Origin: Helicobacteraceae bacterium | Lineage (GTDB): Bacteria; Campylobacterota; Campylobacteria; Campylobacterales; Sulfurimonadaceae | DNA length: 25,423 nucleotides | NCBI GenBank assembly: GCA_027056525.1 | Contig: JALUKO010000207.1 | Location: 1 to 25,423, forward strand | Direction of reading: 5' to 3' | Part shown: positions 1-6,067 of the stretch, in pieces | Layout of the letters: each line of letters starts with the position of its first letter | How positions within the stretch are numbered: position 1 is the first letter of the stretch | Made by a program: the position numbers and the translations under genes | The notes under the pieces: generated by a model | What the model was told of the DNA's origin: nothing | Seen by the model: the letters and a program-made list of their open reading frames with translations, nothing else | Database searches by the model: none

Positions 1-112
1 ATATGATTGTTTGTCTTGTTCATTAGGTGTATTTTACACTATTGTTCTTCTAAATTTATATATGATTTTTGATTCACTTTTAATTTATAGCCATTTTTAA
101 AGTTTAGATCTA

Positions 113-118
113 TATAAT
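113..118 (+). promoter_or_regulatory. Candidate -10 element for the HD-GYP gene
   Basis: A TATAAT hexamer lies about 48 bases before the ATG at 166, preceded by T/A-rich sequence with no convincing -35, which is usual for Campylobacterota sigma-70 promoters. The rest of bases 1-165 is AT-rich intergenic DNA in which I see no gene. Confidence 0.35.
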
Positions 119-165
119 TGCTGCACTATCAATTTGTTCATAAGATTTATAAGGTATTTAAATAG

Positions 166-1269
166 ATGTTTAAAAAAGAAACTCGATGTAATATGACCAA
201 TACAGAATCATATATAAGAGGCGTCATATCCATAATCATTTTTATTGCAGCTTACAAGATCGATTCTATCCTTTTAGCTGTTGCAGGTCTCATTTTGTTT
301 CATAGTGCTATTGCAAAATTTTGTTTTATGTACTCTTTACTTAAAATCAATGAACGTTTCAGCCTTAAAAGTTACTATATCTCACAACTCCCAAAGTACA
401 ATCGTTATGCAGTGTATATTTTTAATATCAACAATAAAAAAGTGTATGAAAATGATATTGCAGAGTCTTATTTCAAGCATATTGAATCACTTTACGATAT
501 CAACATCGCAAATATTGAAGAACTGATTAATGAAAACAGATCTAAAGAGATAGTCTATAGCGAAGGAGAAAAAACATTTCAAATCAATTTACAGGGCATT
601 CAAGAGGATAAAATTTTACTTATTTATGTTCATGATGTAACTAAGATCATAGAGCTTAATGATGCCATAGAAGAGACACAAAGGGAGATCATCTACACTA
701 TGGGTGAGATCGGAGAAACCCGTTCAAAAGAAACCGGTCATCATGTTAAAAGAGTTGCTCTTTATTCTGAAAAACTAGCATTGCTTTATGGTCTTTCCCA
801 TGAAGAAGCCGAACTTTTAAAAACAGCTTCACCCATGCATGATATCGGCAAAGTAGGTATTGCCGATGAGATTTTAAATGCTCCTAGAAAGTTAACTGCA
901 CAAGAGTTTGAGATCATGAAAACCCACGCTCAAATAGGTTATGAAATGCTGCGTAAATCCAATCAACCCATCATAAAAGCAGCAGCCATAGTGGCACAGC
1001 AACACCATGAAAAGTATGACGGTTCAGGCTATCCTAGAGGACTAAAGGGAGATGATATCCATATTTACGGACGTATCACCGCCATAGCTGATGTTTTTGA
1101 TGCACTTGGAAGTAACAGGGTCTATAAAAAAGCTTGGCCATTACAAAAAATTTTGAATTATTTCAATGAACAAAAAGGCAGACATTTTGATCCAAAGCTT
1201 GTAGAACTCTTTGAAAAAAACCTGGATGATTTTTTAGCCATTAGAGATAAATATAAAGATGCACCCTAA
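166..1269 (+). CDS. Membrane-anchored HD-GYP domain protein, probable c-di-GMP phosphodiesterase
   Basis: This 367-residue protein probably degrades cyclic di-GMP. Residues 15-58 form two membrane spans ending in FCFMYSLLKI, which resembles the end of DUF2892/YgaP-type inner-membrane segments (GFCPLYSLLGI). Residues 80-165 look like a degenerate PAS-like sensor region. The HD-GYP domain fills about 175-360, with HHVKR (192-196), the catalytic His-Asp pair H225-D226 in MHDIGK, and an intact HHEKYDGSGYPRG signature from 280 with GYP at 288-290. All metal-binding signatures I can check are present, so it should be active. The chosen ATG has only a weak AAGG 11 bases upstream; an ATG at 193 is an alternative. 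It converges on the recombinase gene with a 4-base overlap of stop codons. The family assignment is secure; the sensed signal is unknown. Confidence 0.93.
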   Translation: MFKKETRCNMTNTESYIRGVISIIIFIAAYKIDSILLAVAGLILFHSAIAKFCFMYSLLKINERFSLKSYYISQLPKYNRYAVYIFNINNKKVYENDIAESYFKHIESLYDINIANIEELINENRSKEIVYSEGEKTFQINLQGIQEDKILLIYVHDVTKIIELNDAIEETQREIIYTMGEIGETRSKETGHHVKRVALYSEKLALLYGLSHEEAELLKTASPMHDIGKVGIADEILNAPRKLTAQEFEIMKTHAQIGYEMLRKSNQPIIKAAAIVAQQHHEKYDGSGYPRGLKGDDIHIYGRITAIADVFDALGSNRVYKKAWPLQKILNYFNEQKGRHFDPKLVELFEKNLDDFLAIRDKYKDAP

Positions 1270-2081
1270 GCCATAGGATGGCACACCTGCACTGTTTCTT
1301 TGAGATCTTGTTTTTGTATATGTGTGTAGATCTGTGTCGTGAGCAAAGAGGAGTGTCCAAGCAGTTCTTGAACTACTCTGAGATCTGCACCGCCCGATAT
1401 AAGTGATGAAGCATAAGAGTGCCTAAGGACGTGGGGTGAAACATTCAAATATTTTTGTGTTATTTTGTAGGCACTGATGCGGCTGAGCTTTGTGCCCTTG
1501 TAATTACACCATACATATTCTTTGTCATATTTTGATGCTTCAAGGTACTTGCCAATAGCATCTATTGCCACCGGTGCAATGGGAACAATTCTCTCTTTTT
1601 CACCTTTTGCATGTCTAATGTGTAACCATTCACCCTCAATATCACCCATACTCAACTCTAAACATTCACTGATCCTGACTCCGGTTGCATACAAAAAAAG
1701 AATAAGAGCATAATCCCTTAAGCCTATCCATCTACTTCTGTCAATAAGTTCAAGTGCATTTTGGATCTGATCGTATGTGAGAAACTTCGGAAGCAGTTTT
1801 GGAATTTTGGCAAATTTGAGTTTTGTATGCTCTTGTGCAAATTGGCTTTTGTAACAAAAGTCAAAAAAGGTATTGACACAAGAGAGTTTTCTGTTGAGTG
1901 TTCGTTTATTGCTATATTGGGATAAAAATTTTAAAAGAGTCGCAGAGTCTATACTTATCAATGATCTGCGAAGTTCATTTTCAATCAACTCCAGATCACT
2001 TCGGTACGCCTCTACACTTTTCTTACTCAGTGCCCGTGTAACACTGATATACTCTATAAATGCTTCTAATTCGTTAGACAT
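1266..2081 (-). CDS. xer: Tyrosine recombinase of the XerC/XerD type
   Basis: This 271-residue site-specific recombinase has the SAM-like core-binding domain at about residues 1-90 and the catalytic domain from 97. The full catalytic set is visible: R136 in ATGVRISE, K159 in HAKGEKER, H217 and R220 in HVLRHSYAS, H243 in LLGHSSL, and the nucleophile Y252 in TQIYTHI. The compact XerC/D-like size suggests chromosome-dimer resolution rather than phage integration; the XerH recombinase of Helicobacter and Campylobacter is longer. It is the last gene of the minus-strand operon: its ATG overlaps the stop of the lipoprotein gene by one base (TAATG), implying translational coupling. No att-like repeats, phage genes or recognisable dif site were seen nearby. 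Function is confident; the exact Xer class is not. Confidence 0.9.
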   Translation of the reverse strand: MSNELEAFIEYISVTRALSKKSVEAYRSDLELIENELRRSLISIDSATLLKFLSQYSNKRTLNRKLSCVNTFFDFCYKSQFAQEHTKLKFAKIPKLLPKFLTYDQIQNALELIDRSRWIGLRDYALILFLYATGVRISECLELSMGDIEGEWLHIRHAKGEKERIVPIAPVAIDAIGKYLEASKYDKEYVWCNYKGTKLSRISAYKITQKYLNVSPHVLRHSYASSLISGGADLRVVQELLGHSSLLTTQIYTHIQKQDLKETVQVCHPMA

Positions 2082-3139
2082 TACTCTATAGGTATGATCT
2101 TGTTGTCAACATAAAACATATCATCTTGCACAAAAATATAACCATCATCAAAATCAACTTCATATATGGAGTATGTTAAAAGATCTTTGCTTAGCTCAAT
2201 TATATATCCCTCTTTTTCCAAAAGATATATTTTATTTTTATGTACAATCATTCCTAAAAAATGAGCAAAAGGAAATTTTGCCTTTGCACTAACTTCCAAA
2301 GACGGCGTCAGAGAAATAACTTCACCCTGCTTTGTTGTTATAAATATATCTTTATTATCATAAGCGATCGTTCTTATTTCAAAATTTGAACGGATCTCTT
2401 TAGAGGCCAAAGAGAGTATCTTATGAGCGGTTGCGGCAATGAGCCTGCCATCAATTACATTAAAATAGATAACATTGTTAAAATACTCTTCTGAAGAGAT
2501 GATGATCGTTCTTAGTTTCTTCTTCAACTCGTAGTTCACGATCACTATTTTGCCATCAAGTGTTAAAAACAAAACAAGATCGTTCATAAAATAGGGACTT
2601 ACTATTCTAGAATCCACTACGATAGGTGCATTTCCTTGAAGCTTATACAACAGCTCTTTTGTTGTGAGAGAATACAGTGCCATCTCATTATCTGCAAACA
2701 AAACGGCAAGCACATCATCTTTTACACTGGCACTTGCTACAGTTTTATGTAAAGAAAATCTTTTTTTTGTAGCATTGTTCTCAATAGAATCAAGTGAGAC
2801 ATTGCCATCGATCGTAGCACTGAGTATCCAGCCGTCACTCTCACCCAAAAGCCTGTAAGGTTCTTTAACCTCAACATCTAACACACCTTTTTGTGTCAGT
2901 ACTTTTGAGTTTTCTAAAAGTGCAAGCTGAGATGTTACATCTATTATTTTTTGCTCATGTTTTGGATATTTGACAAAACCACACGCATCTTTATCGACCT
3001 GAGGAAATATGTCGCTTTGTTTACGTTCAGGTTCTTGCCAAAATCCCTGTATATTTTTAGGCTCAAAAACCTCTTTTGTGCTACATGCACTGAAAAACAG
3101 AGCCACAAGAAGTACAAAAAATAGGAAAAGTTTATTCAA
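2081..3139 (-). CDS. Lipoprotein with predicted beta-propeller, BamB-like
   Basis: This 352-residue protein starts with a lipoprotein signal peptide whose lipobox LFFSAC puts the lipidated cysteine at residue 19. The body alternates short hydrophobic beta strands and turns (for example DGWILSATIDGNVSL, DDVLAVLFADNEMALYSL, DLVLFLTLDGKIVIVNY, KDIFITTKQGEVISL, NKIYLLEKEGYIIEL), the pattern of a PQQ/WD-type beta-propeller. It uses a TTG start, the only one that yields the signal peptide; GGAG lies 12 bases upstream, which is long. The gene before it, 4 bases away, encodes a YfgM-like membrane protein, and in Escherichia coli yfgM directly precedes bamB. By fold, size, lipidation and context this may be a remote BamB, the outer-membrane assembly lipoprotein; that is inference. 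Another periplasmic propeller lipoprotein is possible. Confidence 0.8.
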   Translation of the reverse strand: MNKLFLFFVLLVALFFSACSTKEVFEPKNIQGFWQEPERKQSDIFPQVDKDACGFVKYPKHEQKIIDVTSQLALLENSKVLTQKGVLDVEVKEPYRLLGESDGWILSATIDGNVSLDSIENNATKKRFSLHKTVASASVKDDVLAVLFADNEMALYSLTTKELLYKLQGNAPIVVDSRIVSPYFMNDLVLFLTLDGKIVIVNYELKKKLRTIIISSEEYFNNVIYFNVIDGRLIAATAHKILSLASKEIRSNFEIRTIAYDNKDIFITTKQGEVISLTPSLEVSAKAKFPFAHFLGMIVHKNKIYLLEKEGYIIELSKDLLTYSIYEVDFDDGYIFVQDDMFYVDNKIIPIE

Positions 3140-3143
3140 AACG

Positions 3144-3740
3144 TTACTTTACTCCATAATGACGTAGTGCTTGAGCAATTTTAATCATAGGGGACTCTTG
3201 TGATATCAAAGCAAGTTTTTGATGCGCTTGAGCGGTTTTACCCTCTTTCATCAAGATAACAGCACTTTGAACCTGTGCAAGATCTCTGTAAATCGCCTCT
3301 TGCTTAGAAGCATATGAGCTTAAAGCTTGTGCATTATTGGTGTCTTGGGCAAGTTCATATGTTGCGATATCCCCAACAATCATAGTTTTAGAATCTGTCA
3401 AATTTTTCAGAGCTTCAACATTTTCATCTGCAACAGCCTGTGAAAGCATCCATACATCATAAAGATTTGGGCTTGTTACCTGTAGTTCAGCGAGTACTTT
3501 GGTGTTTTTAGCATCCTTGCTTAGTTCTGATAAAAGTTCATTGGCCTGTGCGATCTGATTTTGTTTTGTAATATCGTAGGTAATATTTGCACCCACAAGA
3601 ACTACAACAGCCACAACAGAACCTATCATCAGTTTTTTATACTTTTTAACGAACTTTTCCGTCATCACCGCTTTTTCAAAAAACTTCTCTTCAGAGTTCA
3701 ACTCTTCTTTTACCATATTGATATCATTTTTTAAGCTCAA
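3144..3740 (-). CDS. YfgM-like single-span membrane protein with helical periplasmic domain
   Basis: This 198-residue protein has a charged cytoplasmic N-terminus (1-37), one membrane span (about 38-55) and a periplasmic helical domain whose repeated Ala/Leu/Gln helices suggest tetratricopeptide-like repeats. Layout and length match YfgM/TPR_21 proteins (about 206 residues in E. coli), which assist periplasmic protein folding around the Sec translocon with PpiD. Sequence identity to YfgM is not obvious by eye, so the call rests on architecture plus the propeller lipoprotein encoded next. Translation most likely begins at a TTG, because AGGA lies 6 bases upstream; the later ATG at codon 9 has no Shine-Dalgarno sequence. 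It is the first gene of a three-gene minus-strand operon and diverges from gatC. Confidence 0.8.
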   Translation of the reverse strand: MSLKNDINMVKEELNSEEKFFEKAVMTEKFVKKYKKLMIGSVVAVVVLVGANITYDITKQNQIAQANELLSELSKDAKNTKVLAELQVTSPNLYDVWMLSQAVADENVEALKNLTDSKTMIVGDIATYELAQDTNNAQALSSYASKQEAIYRDLAQVQSAVILMKEGKTAQAHQKLALISQESPMIKIAQALRHYGVK

Positions 3741-3746
3741 AAAATT

Positions 3747-3750
3747 TCCT
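3747..3750 (-). promoter_or_regulatory. Shine-Dalgarno AGGA selecting a TTG start
   Basis: On the minus strand AGGA sits 6 bases before the TTG at 3740. It favours TTG over the internal ATG as start of the YfgM-like protein. Confidence 0.65.
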
Positions 3751-3760
3751 TAATTACAAA

Positions 3761-3766
3761 TTTATA
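3761..3766 (-). promoter_or_regulatory. Candidate -10 element for the YfgM/lipoprotein/xer operon
   Basis: TATAAA on the minus strand ends 20 bases before the TTG start, in the intergenic space shared with the gatC operon. No -35 match is visible. Confidence 0.3.
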
Positions 3767-3848
3767 AAACATTTCACAGTTTTCAAAAAGTTCAAAATAA
3801 TATCGCATAGTTTGTTAAAGTTTCATCAAATCTATAAGTTTTTTTTGT

Positions 3849-3854
3849 TACAAT
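3849..3854 (+). promoter_or_regulatory. Candidate -10 element for the gatC-pilT operon
   Basis: TACAAT directly follows a run of eight T residues and lies 28 bases before the gatC ATG. The T-rich upstream stretch fits Campylobacterota sigma-70 promoters, which often lack a conserved -35. Confidence 0.45.
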
Positions 3855-3882
3855 CTAAAAAATTAAACTATTAGGATTTTAT

Positions 3883-4173
3883 ATGCAAGTAGATGATGCA
3901 CTCTTAAGCAGACTTGAGAAGTTATCTTTTTTAAAAGTAGCTGATGATAAAAGGGAGGAGATTATCAACCAACTCTCTGAAATCGTAAGTTTTGTTGACA
4001 ACTTAAGTACCTTAAATACAGATGGTGTAGATGACAACTTTGCCATGAGTGATGCAGCGACTCCACTAAGAGAAGATACACCTTCTTGTGACACATCTAT
4101 CAACGATGATATACTAAAACATGCACCAAAGAGTGCAGACCACTTTTTTATAGTTCCAAAAATCATAGAGTAA
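3883..4173 (+). CDS. gatC: Asp-tRNA(Asn)/Glu-tRNA(Gln) amidotransferase subunit C
   Basis: GatC is the small linker subunit of the GatCAB amidotransferase, which converts Glu-tRNA(Gln) and Asp-tRNA(Asn) to the amidated forms in the cytoplasm. The 96-residue protein has the family's usual length and pattern: an N-terminal two-helix section (LLSRLEKLSFLKV, INQLSEIVSFVDNLSTLNTD), then the LREDTPS motif near residues 62-68 and the C-terminal segment ending FIVPKIIE that wraps GatA/GatB. AGGA lies 6 bases before the ATG. gatA and gatB are not beside it, so the complex is encoded at dispersed sites. It heads an operon with the ArsC-fold gene 3 bases downstream and pilT. Confidence 0.95.
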   Translation: MQVDDALLSRLEKLSFLKVADDKREEIINQLSEIVSFVDNLSTLNTDGVDDNFAMSDAATPLREDTPSCDTSINDDILKHAPKSADHFFIVPKIIE

Positions 4174-4176
4174 ACA

Positions 4177-4518
4177 ATGATACGGGTTTATGGCATAAAA
4201 AACTGTGACAGTGTCAAAAAAGCACTCTCTTTTTTGAAAAAACATGCGCTTGAGTATGAGTTTCATGATTTTAAAACTCAAGAGCTCTCACGCGAGCAGA
4301 TCTCCTCGTGGCTCAAAAAGACAGATATAAAAACGCTCTTTAACTCCAGAAGTACAACGTACAGAACCCTCAAACTCAAAGAGCTGAACCTAACAGATGA
4401 ACAAAAAGCAGAGTGGTTATATAAAGAGAATATGCTTATTAAAAGACCCGTTATAGAGTATAACTCAGAGCTGCTCGTCGGGTATAATGAAGATAATTAC
4501 ACAAAGGTTTTATTATGA
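4177..4518 (+). CDS. YffB/Spx-like ArsC-fold protein
   Basis: This 113-residue protein has the thioredoxin-like ArsC/Spx fold. The N-terminal MIRVYGIKNCDSVKKA is close to E. coli YffB (YGIKNCDT.KKA), with one conserved cysteine at residue 10; STTYR and MLIKRPVIEY match the family's substrate-loop arginine and IKRP motif. YffB-type proteins resemble glutathione-dependent reductases but their substrate is not established, and true arsenate reduction should not be assumed. The gene starts 3 bases after gatC and overlaps pilT by 4 bases (ATGA), so the three are probably co-transcribed and this pair translationally coupled. It is the usual length for the family. Confidence 0.9.
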   Translation: MIRVYGIKNCDSVKKALSFLKKHALEYEFHDFKTQELSREQISSWLKKTDIKTLFNSRSTTYRTLKLKELNLTDEQKAEWLYKENMLIKRPVIEYNSELLVGYNEDNYTKVLL

Positions 4519-5627
4519 GTGAAGAACAAACAACAACGCAAACAAATGCAAATGAAGAGAAAAAAAGTATCGATATTAAGAAGCTTCTTAAAAGTGTTTT
4601 AGCCTATGGTTCATCAGATCTGCACCTTGTTGTCGGAAGTGAACCACAAATCAGGATAGATAAGGAGCTAAGACCTTTAAACCTCGCCGTATTAGGGGCT
4701 AAAGATATCGAAGAGATGGCTTATTCTCTTATAGAAGATAAGCAAAAGAAAGTATTTGAAGATAAAAACGAGCTTGACTTCTCTTTTGAGCTTCAGGGCA
4801 TTGGACGTTTTAGAGCAAACTATTACCGTACTATCGGTGGTATTGCCTGTGCCTTTCGTATGATCCCCATCGATGTTCCAACACTTGATGAGTTTGGAAA
4901 CAAACCTATTTTTAAAGAGCTTATCAAAAAAGAAAAGGGTCTTATTTTGGTTACAGGACCAACAGGTAGTGGTAAATCAACAACACTTGCTTCCATGCTT
5001 CATGAGATCAATCTTACTGAAAGAAGACACATAATCACCGTTGAAGACCCGGTGGAATTTGTTCATAAAAACATCAAATCTCTTTTTTCTCAAAGAGATG
5101 TCGGAAGCAATACAGAATCGTTTGCCGCAGCTCTGAAGTATGCACTTCGTCAAGATCCCGATATCATACTTATTGGGGAGATGAGAGATGCCGAAACCAT
5201 TGGGGCTGCTTTAACGGCGGCTGAAACTGGTCACCTTGTTTTTGGTACACTTCACACCAACTCTGCTCCCGGAACCATCAACCGTATTATCGATGTGTTT
5301 GACGGAGAGGAACAGGCACAGATCAGAGCACAGCTTGCATCTTCGCTCATTGCCGTTATTTCACAATCACTTCTGCCGAGAGTTGGAGGGGGCAAGGTTG
5401 CAACACAAGAGGTTCTCATAACAAATCCTGCTATCTCAAACCTCATTAGAGAAGATAAGGTACACCAAATTTACTCTCAAATGCAGCTAAACCAAAAAGA
5501 AACACATATGACAACACAAACACAAGAGCTTCTTGATCTATTGCAGAAAAAAACAATTACTAAAGATAATGCCATTAAAGGCTCCAACAGACCTGATGAG
5601 CTTCGTAAAGTTTTAGAAGCTCTCTAA
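4515..5627 (+). CDS. pilT: PilT-type type IV pilus retraction ATPase
   Basis: This 370-residue cytoplasmic hexameric ATPase would power pilus retraction for twitching motility or DNA uptake. The PilT signatures appear in order: N-terminal PAS-like domain with SDLHL (34-38), Walker A GPTGSGKST (148-156), Asp box around ITVEDPVEF (174-182), Walker B DIILIGEMRD (216-225), and the His box with TAAETGHLVFGTLHT (234-248). The C-terminal motif that is AIRNLIRE in many PilT proteins reads AISNLIRE at 306-313, replacing the first Arg with Ser. It overlaps the ArsC-fold gene by 4 bases and is the last gene before a strong terminator. No other pilus genes lie nearby. PilT rather than PilB is clear from length and sequence; PilU is less likely. 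Confidence 0.94.
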   Translation: MSEEQTTTQTNANEEKKSIDIKKLLKSVLAYGSSDLHLVVGSEPQIRIDKELRPLNLAVLGAKDIEEMAYSLIEDKQKKVFEDKNELDFSFELQGIGRFRANYYRTIGGIACAFRMIPIDVPTLDEFGNKPIFKELIKKEKGLILVTGPTGSGKSTTLASMLHEINLTERRHIITVEDPVEFVHKNIKSLFSQRDVGSNTESFAAALKYALRQDPDIILIGEMRDAETIGAALTAAETGHLVFGTLHTNSAPGTINRIIDVFDGEEQAQIRAQLASSLIAVISQSLLPRVGGGKVATQEVLITNPAISNLIREDKVHQIYSQMQLNQKETHMTTQTQELLDLLQKKTITKDNAIKGSNRPDELRKVLEAL

Positions 5628-5633
5628 GCCTTT

Positions 5634-5670
5634 GCAAGTACTACGAGAAGTACTTGCTTCTATGTTTTTC
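5634..5670 (+). terminator. Rho-independent terminator after pilT
   Basis: A perfect 9-base-pair stem, GCAAGTACT at 5634-5642 pairing with AGTACTTGC at 5649-5657, encloses a 6-base loop ACGAGA and is followed by a T-rich tail. It begins 7 bases after the pilT stop codon and closes the gatC-pilT operon. Confidence 0.8.
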
Positions 5671-5735
5671 ACTGCATAAAACAATGATTATATATTTAGA
5701 ATCTATCTATAAAATTAACTCTTCTTTAACAAAAA

Positions 5736-5744
5736 TGCTATAGA
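5736..5744 (+). promoter_or_regulatory. Extended -10 promoter for the 63-residue membrane protein
   Basis: TGCTATAGA fits an extended -10 (TGn + TATAGA) and ends 33 bases before the TTG start. It lies downstream of the pilT terminator, giving the small gene and possibly the RND operon their own promoter. Confidence 0.45.
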
Positions 5745-5763
5745 ATTAGAATTAATATTTATA

Positions 5764-5770
5764 AAAGGAG
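5764..5770 (+). promoter_or_regulatory. Strong Shine-Dalgarno AAAGGAG setting a TTG start
   Basis: AAAGGAG sits 7 bases before the TTG at 5778, near-ideal spacing. This is the main evidence that the short reading frame is a real gene and starts at TTG. Confidence 0.75.
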
Positions 5771-5777
5771 ATAATAA

Positions 5778-5969
5778 TTGTTATATAATGGGCAGCTGTT
5801 AGATATCTCTGAAGTAACAAATATAGATCTTGTTCTTATTGGTATTATTATATTTTTATCCATCATTGTGGCTTTTTTATACAATACTGTAAGTACAATG
5901 GAGAATTCTCACTTCTTAGAACACTCGGATAATTTAATAAAAATAAAAAAAAGTTTCACCACATCTTGA
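5778..5969 (+). CDS. Small single-span membrane protein, unknown function
   Basis: I do not recognise this 63-residue protein. It has a short polar N-terminus, one strongly hydrophobic span at about residues 17-36 (IDLVLIGIIIFLSIIVAFLY), and a polar C-terminal tail with a Lys-rich end. The TTG start is set by a near-perfect Shine-Dalgarno sequence and there is a plausible extended -10 upstream, so it is likely translated. It sits alone between the pilT terminator and the RND exporter gene, 98 bases before the latter and on the same strand. Small single-span proteins sometimes modulate transporters (AcrZ with AcrB is the known case), but that role here is only speculation. Confidence 0.65.
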   Translation: MLYNGQLLDISEVTNIDLVLIGIIIFLSIIVAFLYNTVSTMENSHFLEHSDNLIKIKKSFTTS

Positions 5970-6067
5970 TACAACCTAGAAAAGCTTAGTAAGTGGTAGA
6001 TACTTTGCATAAAATTTTTCTTGTAACACATAAATCTTATATAAATATTTGAAATAAGGGACGGTAT

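Noticed and set aside
1266..2081. Xer gene as the integrase of a mobile element
   Set aside because: No direct repeats, tRNA, phage or transfer genes are nearby, and it is embedded in an operon with housekeeping-like envelope genes.
3879..4166. 95-codon minus-strand frame over gatC
   Set aside because: It is fully antisense to gatC, whose family match and Shine-Dalgarno sequence are clear.
4177..4518. Arsenate reductase
   Set aside because: The ArsC fold is shared, but YGIKNCDSVKKA and IKRP match the YffB/Spx-like branch and no ars genes are near.
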